This document shows positions 21,330-28,768 of a stretch of 64,000 bases of DNA, piece by piece. Below the pieces are notes generated by a model. That model did not search any database. It was not told the DNA's origin and saw only the letters and a list, made by a program, of their open reading frames with translations. The translations under genes and the position numbers were made by a program. Source of the DNA: a virus. The DNA lies in the IMG/VR virus record IMGVR_UViG_3300007513_001900, positions 1-64,000 of that record; one strand, given 5' to 3'. Every line of letters starts with the position of its first letter. The stretch's first letter is position 1.

Positions 21330-22034
21330 ATGAAAATCACGAAACGACAGCTTAGAAGAATGATATCAGAGGCAATGCCCCGCGGGAGTGTACCAGACAT
21401 CGTTGGGGCTCTTACCAATGTGCCAGGCGGAAATATTCAAAACTTGGTCGACGAGTATAAGAAATGGGCCATGGAGTATATGGGTACATCTAGTGGGCCC
21501 AACTCATCGTCTGTTCTCGCGACGTTCCTGGTGGATCAAGGGCTAGACCAAGGACCCACAGCTGAAGACATCATTACAGACATGTCCTCAGCCATGGAGT
21601 TCGATAAGCACGATGTTAATCGTGAAGTATCACACGCAAGAAGAGAGTACGACGCAGGACGGACTCTTCCTGAGGGAAAAGTGAAAATTACAAAACGACA
21701 GCTTCATAGAATCATCAAGGAAGAGAAAGCTAAGCTTCTCCGCGAATCAGTTGCAGATATACGCCATTTTGAAGAGGCAGCAGACAAATGTGCTGAACGT
21801 ATGTCTGACTTATTTTATAATGATATGATGAAGCTTTATGATGAAGAGCCTGATGCCTTTGCACGCCCTGTCCCGGGCTCGGAGGCAATGACTCGCACCG
21901 AAAAAGGTGTTTGGGAACAGCAGGTTGTATACGCTACTCAAGAACTTGAAAATGCTATTTCGTTTTCCATCGCTCAAGCCATCGAGGAAATAGAAATGAA
22001 ACTACATGATGGCCAGTATCACGACGACAGGTAA
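21330..22034 (+). CDS. Tagged protein 8: fusion of two tagged units
   Basis: This 234-residue frame carries two tags. The first, 'MKITKRQLRRMISE', has Ala15 right after it (I-S-E before A). A second tag, 'VKITKRQLHRIIKEE', starts at residue 118 and is followed by 'LLRE' before Ser. The second unit has a GTG at 21681 and an upstream GAGGGA, so it may also be translated on its own (117 aa). Either the stop between two neighbours was lost, or the internal tag is processed as part of a polyprotein. Confidence 0.65.
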   Translation: MKITKRQLRRMISEAMPRGSVPDIVGALTNVPGGNIQNLVDEYKKWAMEYMGTSSGPNSSSVLATFLVDQGLDQGPTAEDIITDMSSAMEFDKHDVNREVSHARREYDAGRTLPEGKVKITKRQLHRIIKEEKAKLLRESVADIRHFEEAADKCAERMSDLFYNDMMKLYDEEPDAFARPVPGSEAMTRTEKGVWEQQVVYATQELENAISFSIAQAIEEIEMKLHDGQYHDDR

Positions 22035-22038
22035 TATA

Positions 22039-22443
22039 ATGAAGATCTCAAGAAAACAGCTCAGAAAAATTATTCGAGAAGCTCAGTGGGGAAGATTTAC
22101 TGGCGGTGCAGCACCGCTGGACGAGCCGCCTTTGGATTCCGGAAAGATGGATCCTGAGCAGCAGCAGAAGGTATTCGATATCTTGGTTGATACAGGCTCA
22201 GACCCTAAAAAGCTTCTTGCTTCCGGCGAATTTCCTGATGTCGTAACAGAGGTGAGGCTCAACGAGAGAGGAACTGGTAATCCCGCGCTTCGGGCAGATG
22301 AGCAGGCAATAACAAAAGCAGTAGCGGACTTTGTTGACAAGTACATGATGACTATGGGCATGAACCCAGGTGATGATCGTGACTTACAAAGAGCTCGACG
22401 CGTCGTTGATGATATCGTCGGCGCAGTATTGGATGTGTTATAA
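22039..22443 (+). CDS. Tagged small protein 9
   Basis: ATG 22039 lies just after the previous stop; the longer frame from 22006 would start inside that gene. The tag 'MKISRKQLRKIIRE' is followed directly by Ala15 (I-R-E before A, a good site). The 134-residue product then has a Pro/Gly-rich stretch and a helical end. It shares its last base with the ATG of the next member. Confidence 0.65.
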   Translation: MKISRKQLRKIIREAQWGRFTGGAAPLDEPPLDSGKMDPEQQQKVFDILVDTGSDPKKLLASGEFPDVVTEVRLNERGTGNPALRADEQAITKAVADFVDKYMMTMGMNPGDDRDLQRARRVVDDIVGAVLDVL

Positions 22444-22961
22444 TGAAAATTACAAAGAGACAACTCAGAAGAATTATTAAAGAAGAGCTTGACATTATTA
22501 ATAATGAAACCGGCCAGGTGTTTGAATTTGGTGACGAACCACTAAGCTCACATACCCCCGAAGCTGCATGGCCTGAATTGGCTAAGCGCTTAGGCATCAA
22601 ATCGCTACAAGATGATCTAGACGACGATGCAATTTATGTTAGTGGCGAAGATTGGGATAAGCTTGATAATGAAGTGATGGGTAAACGCAATGATAGAAAT
22701 CGTAAGCGAGCTTATAAAGAACGTGAAGCTGAAAGAGCCAGGCTAAACATTGACAACCTCAAAGCCCGTCTCGATCAATGGGCTGATGATGCTGGGGCAG
22801 ATTATTCTGCTGATAACCCTGGCGTAGATATGCAGAGTATCGCTTGGGATCTTGCTTCAGGAGCAAAATATTCATTTGCTCCTGATGAGTGGGACGAGCT
22901 AGTCTGGGAATTTGATGATAGTGAAGATGATCTGATAACATATATTGCAGAGATGATCTAA
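22443..22961 (+). CDS. Tagged small protein 10
   Basis: The 172-residue product starts 'MKITKRQLRRIIKEELD' with ATG overlapping the previous TAA (TAATG). The nearest candidate site is 'INNE' before Thr, an imperfect match. The body is acidic, with a helical Arg/Lys/Glu-rich part (residues about 75-105) and a C-terminal domain 'FAPDEWDELVWEFDD'. It is the longest single-tag member. Confidence 0.65.
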   Translation: MKITKRQLRRIIKEELDIINNETGQVFEFGDEPLSSHTPEAAWPELAKRLGIKSLQDDLDDDAIYVSGEDWDKLDNEVMGKRNDRNRKRAYKEREAERARLNIDNLKARLDQWADDAGADYSADNPGVDMQSIAWDLASGAKYSFAPDEWDELVWEFDDSEDDLITYIAEMI

Positions 22962-22997
22962 TAACATATATCCCATATAACGTTACAGAGTAATTAA

Positions 22998-23111
22998 ATG
23001 AAAATTACAAAACACCAGCTAAGAAGAATTATTAGAGAAAAGAAGGCTAGGTTACTTCGACAGTCGATTTCTGATGTGCATAATTTGCTAAGTATATATG
23101 TTACCTACTAA
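22998..23111 (+). CDS. Tagged peptide 11, truncated member
   Basis: A 37-codon frame starts 'MKITKHQLRRIIREKKAR' and continues 'LLRQ' before Ser, where the conserved Glu of the protease site is replaced by Gln. It then stops at TAA 23109-23111, inside the start of the next gene. It looks like a decayed member whose body was lost. Confidence 0.5.
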   Translation: MKITKHQLRRIIREKKARLLRQSISDVHNLLSIYVTY

Positions 23112-23478
23112 AGAAAGCATCGAGTCTTTATTCAAAAGTCTAGTTCAAGATATTACAATTTCAATGTTTCCAACGCCATTGGCAATTATAGACGAACAGA
23201 TTTCTTGTGTCAATACTAATCTAGCTATAGAAAAGTCTTGTTATGGTACTATCGATCTAGATGATAGAACTGATCTTAAGATTTTATCATGCAGAAATTG
23301 CGCTTCGTACGATTGCTCGCCTCGTATTCAAGCAGCTATGAAAAACAAAGCAGGTATAGGTTACTGCTGGATTCACAATATCCCATGTACACTGTCTAGA
23401 ACATGCAATAAGCACTGTACTGGTAAGTCAATTACTAGTGATAATGAGTCTTACAGTAAACAGAAAAATTCACTGTAA
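23098..23478 (+). CDS. Cys-rich protein of unknown function (126 aa)
   Basis: ATG 23098 lies inside the truncated tagged peptide. The product has eight or more cysteines, including 'CRNCASYDC', 'YCWIHNIPC' and 'CNKHC' in the C-terminal half, likely metal-binding. The N-terminal half is helical. No family is recognised. The ribosome site is weak. Confidence 0.5.
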   Translation: MLPTKESIESLFKSLVQDITISMFPTPLAIIDEQISCVNTNLAIEKSCYGTIDLDDRTDLKILSCRNCASYDCSPRIQAAMKNKAGIGYCWIHNIPCTLSRTCNKHCTGKSITSDNESYSKQKNSL

Positions 23479-23611
23479 TATCGAATCACATTGTGTGACA
23501 GATTTCTTAAGAAAATATTCATATTGTTGATGTACTTTTTGCATATTCTGTCTAGACTACATTATGTGAATTTCACATCTAGACAACACTAACATCATTA
23601 GGACATATTAT

Positions 23612-24067
23612 ATGAGCAGCCTCTTTCCAATTACTCGAATCAACGAACTGGGATCCATGGACCAAAATTTTGACACTTTTTTTAACACACTGTTTGGTGA
23701 TTCATCAAATCAGACTCGCATTTCTAAAAACAGCGCAATATCTACTGTGCCAAGAGCTAACGTTTCGAAAAACGATCAAGGATACTTGATTACACTAGCA
23801 GCACCCGGATTATCACGAGAAGACTTTGGTATCAATATTGAAAATAATACACTTTCTATAACATCGAATTATGAAGATGAGTATGTAGAGAAAAAATCTA
23901 ACTACACGACTCAAGAATTTGAATATAGCACTTTCACCAGGACATGGTCATTGCCCGAAGGCATAAATCCTGATTCTATTAGTGCTCGTTATGAATCCGG
24001 ATTACTCAAAGTTGATATTCCTGCAGGTGGTGATATCACAAAGAAGGTAATTATCAAAGTAGAATAA
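23612..24067 (+). CDS. Small heat-shock protein, Hsp20 family
   Basis: The 151-residue protein has an alpha-crystallin domain at about residues 48-140 ('PRANVSKNDQGYLITLAAPG', 'LSITSNYED', 'FTRTWSLPEGI', 'ARYESGLLKVDIPA') and ends with an I-x-V type C-terminal anchor. Hsp20 proteins hold unfolding clients in soluble complexes without ATP. Phage Hsp20s are known in marine T4-like phages. A perfect terminator follows the gene. A TTTGCA-N17-ATTATG sequence near 23539 may be its promoter. Confidence 0.9.
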   Translation: MSSLFPITRINELGSMDQNFDTFFNTLFGDSSNQTRISKNSAISTVPRANVSKNDQGYLITLAAPGLSREDFGINIENNTLSITSNYEDEYVEKKSNYTTQEFEYSTFTRTWSLPEGINPDSISARYESGLLKVDIPAGGDITKKVIIKVE

Positions 24068-24088
24068 GCGTTAATTCACTTAAGTTAC

Positions 24089-24122
24089 AAAAGGAGGTTT
24101 CGAAAGGAGCCTCCTTTTTTTT
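24089..24122 (+). terminator. Rho-independent terminator after hsp20
   Basis: AAAAGGAGG (24089-24097) pairs with CCTCCTTTT (24110-24118), a 9-bp stem with a 12-base loop, followed by more T residues. It is the clearest terminator in the window. Confidence 0.85.
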
Positions 24123-24261
24123 ATATCAAGAACATCTAGATTCACATAGATAAGAGGCAAGGTATACTTAAATGAAAGTTTGATTTACTAAACAATTGCT
24201 AGCGCTAATATTTTCGCTACAATTGCAACCACAGCTTTAGACAACAAGGCGGCTTTCCATT

Positions 24262-24660
24262 ATGTTTCGTACAATATTAATATTGACAGCTTTTTTAACT
24301 ACCCAACTGGGTATTGCCCGGGCGCAAGAATCATGTACTCGAGTATTACTTGAACCAGCTACTAGTACATCACTAAACTTAGACACCACTCAGACTCTTC
24401 CACAGCTCAGTACTGATCCTGGTGAAAATATGACATATTCGTACCCAGTCCTAATTACTAGTAATTCAGAGACTAGACCCACGCATGTTCAAAGAATTAT
24501 AATCATGAACGTCGACGAAGACGGTAGAATTATAATTACGCCCATGTTAATTGATTCAATACCTGAGGCTTTGTGGCCTATTTCAGAAATTCTAGAAGAC
24601 ATTGAAAACGAAGCGACAACGCCTCTGGACAATATTGAAGAGGCTAAAACTGAAATTTAA
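24262..24660 (+). CDS. Secreted protein of unknown function
   Basis: The 132-residue product has a typical signal peptide (residues 1-21, ending 'ARA' before Gln22). The mature part is acidic with Thr/Ser-rich strands ('YSYPVLITSN', 'RIIIMNVDEDGRIIITP'). The signal implies export to the host periplasm or beyond. It lies 12 bases before the metalloprotease gene and may be its partner or inhibitor, though that is only a guess. Confidence 0.6.
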   Translation: MFRTILILTAFLTTQLGIARAQESCTRVLLEPATSTSLNLDTTQTLPQLSTDPGENMTYSYPVLITSNSETRPTHVQRIIIMNVDEDGRIIITPMLIDSIPEALWPISEILEDIENEATTPLDNIEEAKTEI

Positions 24661-24672
24661 ATTCAGCATAAC

Positions 24673-25263
24673 ATGAATTCATCACTAGTAACATATTTTC
24701 TAATGTTGTTCGCTGCGCCGAATGTAAAATATGTCGATCATAGTAGCAGCCAAGAACTAGTTCATATATATCAGGCTAGAAGTTCAGACATACCGGTATC
24801 ATACACTATTGAAAGAGATCACACGTGGTCATCTTCTCCGGATATTATTATCTGCACTGAGTTGATGATGGATAAGGCTATCGTTGTCAGAGCACTATCA
24901 CATTGGGAACAGCTAGGACACCGATTCCGTGAGGTCAGTATGACTCTGTGTGACTCTAATGAGCTTTATGATGGTTGGTTAGGAGCGATATACTTTGTCA
25001 ATCCAGAGCAAAACTACGACTTCCGGAAGCTTAGTAACTCAATAATATCATACGGCGTAAAAAAAAGTGGTGAGACTAATATTGTAGGCTCAGCTATTAT
25101 GTTGACATATGACAGTCGCCGCGATATTCGAATATTAATTCATGAGTTGGGTCATGCACTTGGTTACTCACACTATAATATTCCCGGGCACCTTATGAAC
25201 CCTGTGCTTCAACAAATTGGTCAATCAACGACAGGTTTACATGTAACGGAATTATCACAATAA
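24673..25263 (+). CDS. Metzincin-type zinc metalloprotease (matrixin-like)
   Basis: The 196-residue protein carries the full metzincin zinc site H-E-L-G-H-A-L-G-Y-S-H ('LIHELGHALGYSH', about residues 156-168) and a Met-turn 'GHLMNP' eight residues later. The N-terminus is hydrophobic and may be a signal or anchor. Matrixin-like domains are about this size. An exported protease of this type in a phage could attack the envelope or competitors. No propeptide Cys-switch is evident. It probably shares a transcript with 24262-24660. Confidence 0.8.
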   Translation: MNSSLVTYFLMLFAAPNVKYVDHSSSQELVHIYQARSSDIPVSYTIERDHTWSSSPDIIICTELMMDKAIVVRALSHWEQLGHRFREVSMTLCDSNELYDGWLGAIYFVNPEQNYDFRKLSNSIISYGVKKSGETNIVGSAIMLTYDSRRDIRILIHELGHALGYSHYNIPGHLMNPVLQQIGQSTTGLHVTELSQ

Positions 25264-25339
25264 GCTGGAATTCATTCAAATACATTGCGATAATCATACT
25301 GTATTATATTATCATGACAGCAAAAAAGAAAAAAGCCGA

Positions 25340-25591
25340 GTGACAAAGAAGAAGACGAAGAAGACAATTGTAAAAGAGCCGGCAGTAACTGAGATGATGG
25401 GATTCAAACTAGGAGATCATGTGTGGGCAATCTACTTAGATAAAAAAGTAATTCAAGGTACTATCGATCGATTCTATCCGAAAAATAAATCAGGGACAGC
25501 AGTATCTATAATTACTAGTGAGATGGGTTACAGAAATGTGTTGCTAGAAACTCTGAGCAAATCACAAATTAAGATTAGTAGAAAAAAATGA
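25340..25591 (+). CDS. Small SH3-like protein with basic N-terminal arm
   Basis: GTG 25340 opens 83 codons. Residues 1-13 are nearly all Lys/Thr, followed by 'FKLGDHVWAI' and 'VIQGTIDRFYPKN', again the barrel pattern. A nine-codon frame (25314-25343) overlaps its start as GTGA and may be a coupling leader. The basic arm suggests nucleic-acid binding. Confidence 0.55.
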   Translation: MTKKKTKKTIVKEPAVTEMMGFKLGDHVWAIYLDKKVIQGTIDRFYPKNKSGTAVSIITSEMGYRNVLLETLSKSQIKISRKK

Positions 25592-25593
25592 TG

Positions 25594-26460
25594 TTACTCA
25601 GAGGGTGATTCGGGTGATCTCATAATAATCCAATCAGTATTTGCATTTGATATATCTGAATCTGCTTGAATCATATTTTCAGCATCTATAATTGACGACA
25701 AGCTTGTAACAATTGACATTGTTTCAAAGACTGTGCTAGCCATTGTTATAATTCCAACTATCTCTCCATGAGAATTAATGACAGCCGAACCAGAACTACC
25801 TGGTCTGGCAGGAATAGTATAGAAGTGAAGGCCTTCATCCATACCTGAATAATATCCGTCAAACGATAGTGTCATTCCAGGAGAGAATATTCCGTACGGC
25901 GCTGCCATGTTATAATATTTTTGCCCCTGTACAGGATTGTTTTCTGCTATAGGTAGCGGCTGGCCAAGTCTACCCGGGGTGGAAATAAGACATACGTCTC
26001 TTTCTTCATCAACATAAAATACGTTGCCTGTTGCAACAGTTCCATCATACAGTACTAGATTGATATTAGATATCGACAGTATCTCTAAAATCATCGTGTT
26101 GTTTTGTACAGTCTCGTACGGCTCAACCCAGCAAACATGAGCTGCTGTCAGCACGTATGTCTTTCCATTCTCATGAGAAATTACTGCGCCGCTTCCCGTC
26201 GACGTTACTTCGATTGTGGGGAAATGTGGAAGCATGTCATCACACGGTTCTTGCAATAGAGAATTATAGCATTCAGTCGGTGTCATTGCAATATCGACTC
26301 TTATTTGTGTAAATGCATTATAATTTAGAGGTGCAGACTGAGTTTCTACTGCGTACTGAGGATAGAAATCTGTACAGCTTTTCGAAGTTAGACATCCTGT
26401 CAATGCTGCTAATACCGGTAATAGCATTACAAACATATAGCGAGAATACTCCTTAATCAT
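25594..26460 (-). CDS. Trypsin-like serine protease lipoprotein
   Basis: On the minus strand, ATG at 26460 has GGAG eight bases upstream; the ATG at 26472 has none. The 288-residue product has a signal peptide with lipobox L-T-G-C. It carries the S1-type catalytic triad: His in 'LTAAHVC', Asp in 'ERDVCLIS' and Ser in 'PGSSGSAVIN', followed by 'GEIVGII'. It has no PDZ domain. Lipid-anchored trypsin-like proteases act at the envelope. It converges with the gene at 25340. Confidence 0.8.
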   Translation of the reverse strand: MIKEYSRYMFVMLLPVLAALTGCLTSKSCTDFYPQYAVETQSAPLNYNAFTQIRVDIAMTPTECYNSLLQEPCDDMLPHFPTIEVTSTGSGAVISHENGKTYVLTAAHVCWVEPYETVQNNTMILEILSISNINLVLYDGTVATGNVFYVDEERDVCLISTPGRLGQPLPIAENNPVQGQKYYNMAAPYGIFSPGMTLSFDGYYSGMDEGLHFYTIPARPGSSGSAVINSHGEIVGIITMASTVFETMSIVTSLSSIIDAENMIQADSDISNANTDWIIMRSPESPSE

Positions 26461-26557
26461 TTTTGTCTCCATGTTTTCGTATGTTTATAGTCAATATGTA
26501 GCCCAACTATTAGTGTACGATTTTGTGTAAAAAGATAGACTTGCTACGAGGATAACT

Positions 26558-27352
26558 ATGAAAAACATTATTTTATTTGACTTAGATGGAACTTTAACTC
26601 CCGCACGTGGGCGAGCTGATTGGTCTATGGTTAACGCTCTTCGAAGTCTATCTGAGCATGCTGATATTGGAATTGTATCTGGCAGCTCATGGGAGTATAT
26701 CAAAGAGCAAACCGCGTTGTTTTGGGAATTCGGTGCTGTACCGGTAAGAAAAATAAAAATTATGCCATGCAACGGGACTCAATTGTATGAGTTTCACAAT
26801 TCAGATTTCAAATTGATAAGCTGTTTAAGCATGAAAGAGTATTTGGACGATGAAGAATACAAGAATCTGATAGCTGTATTATGCACCATTCAGTCTCAAT
26901 ACCTCAATGACAACAAGTCTCTTCCCGTTACGGGAAATTTTATTTCATTTCGAAAGAGTTTAATAAACTGGTGCCCAATTGGCAGAGACGCAGAGGACAG
27001 TGACAGAGAAGAGTTTGTCAAAGCAGATCATGATCAAAATATACGTAAAAAATTCAAAGAACTTATTATAGCTTATTTAGATCTTTATGAGCTTTCAGAC
27101 AAGCTAGAAGTAGTTATAGGTGGGAACACATCTATAGATATATACCCAATTGGGTGGGACAAGAGAATATCACTATCCCACTTGCCTGCTAGTCAATTGC
27201 CATGGTTTGTAGGGGACAGGTGTACACCAGGGGGAAATGATTACTCGCTGTACTCACATCTGGTGAAAACCGGTCGGGCATATGAAACTTCCGGGCCGAG
27301 TCAGACTATTGAAATTATCAATAATATTATTAGCAGCATCAAGAAGACATGA
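26558..27352 (+). CDS. HAD phosphatase of the phosphomannomutase (PMM) type
   Basis: The 264-residue protein begins 'ILFDLDGTLTPAR' (HAD motif I, D-x-D-G-T). It has 'GIVSGSSW' (motif II), 'IGGNTSIDIYPIGWDKR', and 'FVGDRCTPGGNDYSLY' (motif IV). The 'D-x-x-P-x-G-W-D-K' and 'GD-x-x-x-x-G-G-N-D-Y' words are those of eukaryote-type alpha-phosphomannomutases, which convert mannose-6-P to mannose-1-P for GDP-mannose. It could feed the glycan genes at 50-64 kb. Length is close to the family's 240-260. Confidence 0.75.
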   Translation: MKNIILFDLDGTLTPARGRADWSMVNALRSLSEHADIGIVSGSSWEYIKEQTALFWEFGAVPVRKIKIMPCNGTQLYEFHNSDFKLISCLSMKEYLDDEEYKNLIAVLCTIQSQYLNDNKSLPVTGNFISFRKSLINWCPIGRDAEDSDREEFVKADHDQNIRKKFKELIIAYLDLYELSDKLEVVIGGNTSIDIYPIGWDKRISLSHLPASQLPWFVGDRCTPGGNDYSLYSHLVKTGRAYETSGPSQTIEIINNIISSIKKT

Positions 27353-27831
27353 TGACAACAAAGTCTGACAAAATCAAGAAATTTGGCTTTCTAGAGACAA
27401 ATGTAGTAATGTTATGCTGTGACTACACAGATTTGTTTACACTGAAAAGAGAAGATGATTCGTACGAATTATCAATGATCGCATCAAGGTCCGGGCTTGT
27501 CAAAGATTTGGCAGAAATTCTATGTGTTATGAATTCACATCCGGATGATGACTGTGATTACAGTACATTATACTCACTAACAAAGAGTAGTAATCCAAAC
27601 AATATCGAAAATGTTGTCAAGAGTCTTCTCTTTTCTCTACCCGACGAAATTATAATTTTTGCTAGCAAATTTGACACAACAAAATGTAAAGTTCATATGC
27701 ACTTTGAAATGAAATTATATTTGAGAGATGCAATTAAATTGTCTGATGAATTTATAAATAAGTGTACAATAGTTAGTGTCATGACAGATATGGGTGACAT
27801 CCAATTGGAATCGAATGATGAGCAAGATTAA
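27349..27831 (+). CDS. Unknown 160-residue protein
   Basis: The ATG overlaps the preceding TGA (ATGA). The product has Cys-rich and Asp-rich patches (LCCDYTD, HPDDDCDYST) and a helical C-terminus ending in acidic residues. No domain is recognised. Its 3' end overlaps the next gene. Confidence 0.55.
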   Translation: MMTTKSDKIKKFGFLETNVVMLCCDYTDLFTLKREDDSYELSMIASRSGLVKDLAEILCVMNSHPDDDCDYSTLYSLTKSSNPNNIENVVKSLLFSLPDEIIIFASKFDTTKCKVHMHFEMKLYLRDAIKLSDEFINKCTIVSVMTDMGDIQLESNDEQD

Positions 27832-28057
27832 TTTACATTCGAGGGTATGTCCACACTGTGCTGGGGCGCTGGTGTGGGTTCTTAGATCTAGAGAGTATAG
27901 AGCAACTAGCACAGTGCGGTGTTCAAATTCCTCGCATGCTACCAGGGTCAATTTTTATAATGATAAAAAGAAATTCTGTACATGGAGTGGTGTTGTAATG
28001 AGAGAATACGACGGTAACGTGTCATTTTTTCATGACGATGGAATTACTAGCATCTGA
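27815..28057 (+). CDS. Small zinc-ribbon-like protein (80 aa)
   Basis: ATG 27815 (or 27818) overlaps the end of the previous gene. The product has 'CPHCAGALVW' and later cysteines ('VRCSNSS', 'KKFCTW'), a treble-clef or ribbon layout that would bind zinc. The C-terminus is strand-rich. Function is unknown. Confidence 0.55.
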   Translation: MMSKINLHSRVCPHCAGALVWVLRSREYRATSTVRCSNSSHATRVNFYNDKKKFCTWSGVVMREYDGNVSFFHDDGITSI

Positions 28058-28158
28058 TTTCGCGTCTGTTTGTACAGCTTGAGTTTCACGAATAAACTTA
28101 TTATATGCTATGTGCAATGGCATATAATAATTGTAATAATTCGTAAGTATGGACAAAT

Positions 28159-28722
28159 ATGACGTTTAATTCTCATCAAAACAAGAAATATCAGATTATA
28201 TATGCTGATCCACCATGGGACTATAAGGGACAAAAGCAGCATACAGGAAAGGGTGGTGCTGATAGTGGGGGTGCTATTAAACACTATAACTGTCTCAAGC
28301 TGCGACAACTGAAGCTTTTACCTGTTCCTGATATCACAGCTGACAATTGTCTAATGTTTATGTGGGTTACCAGCCCGCACCTTGATCAAGGAATAGAACT
28401 CTTGAAAAGCTGGGGATTTAATTACTGTACGATTGGATTTATTTGGAATAAGGAGAGAGTCAATCCAGGATTCTACACTATGTCACAATGTGAGATTTGC
28501 ATTATTGGTAAGAAGGGCAAGATTCCTCAACCTCGAGGTGCGAGAAACATTAGACAGCTTGTTACAGAGCTTAGGGGAAAACACTCGGCTAAGCCTCATC
28601 AAGTTAGAGAGCGAATAGAGGCAATGTTTCCGTCACAAACCAAAGTCGAATTATTTGCAAGGCAAAAAGTTAGCGGCTGGGATAGACATGGGCTAGAAGT
28701 TGATGCAAACGTTGTACTATAG
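28159..28722 (+). CDS. MT-A70 family N6-adenine methyltransferase
   Basis: The 187-residue protein has the catalytic 'YADPPWDY' (D-P-P-W) near residue 14, 'LMFMWVTSPHL', 'GFIWNKER', 'GFYTMSQCEICIIGKKG', and the closing 'KPHQVRERIEAMFP' and 'VELFARQ'. These are the conserved blocks of MT-A70-like enzymes, which methylate N6 of adenine in DNA or RNA. In phages they commonly modify DNA, which can block host restriction. The size is typical. No restriction partner is nearby. Confidence 0.9.
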   Translation: MTFNSHQNKKYQIIYADPPWDYKGQKQHTGKGGADSGGAIKHYNCLKLRQLKLLPVPDITADNCLMFMWVTSPHLDQGIELLKSWGFNYCTIGFIWNKERVNPGFYTMSQCEICIIGKKGKIPQPRGARNIRQLVTELRGKHSAKPHQVRERIEAMFPSQTKVELFARQKVSGWDRHGLEVDANVVL

Positions 28723-28768
28723 CTAACTTTAAAGACACTTGCATAAAATCAGATTAAATGGATAACAC

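Noticed and set aside
28112-28140. Tenth P-class promoter (GTGCAA-N17-AATAAT)
   Set aside because: The -35 word and spacing fit, but the -10 AATAAT is poor and lacks the GG, so I did not count it.
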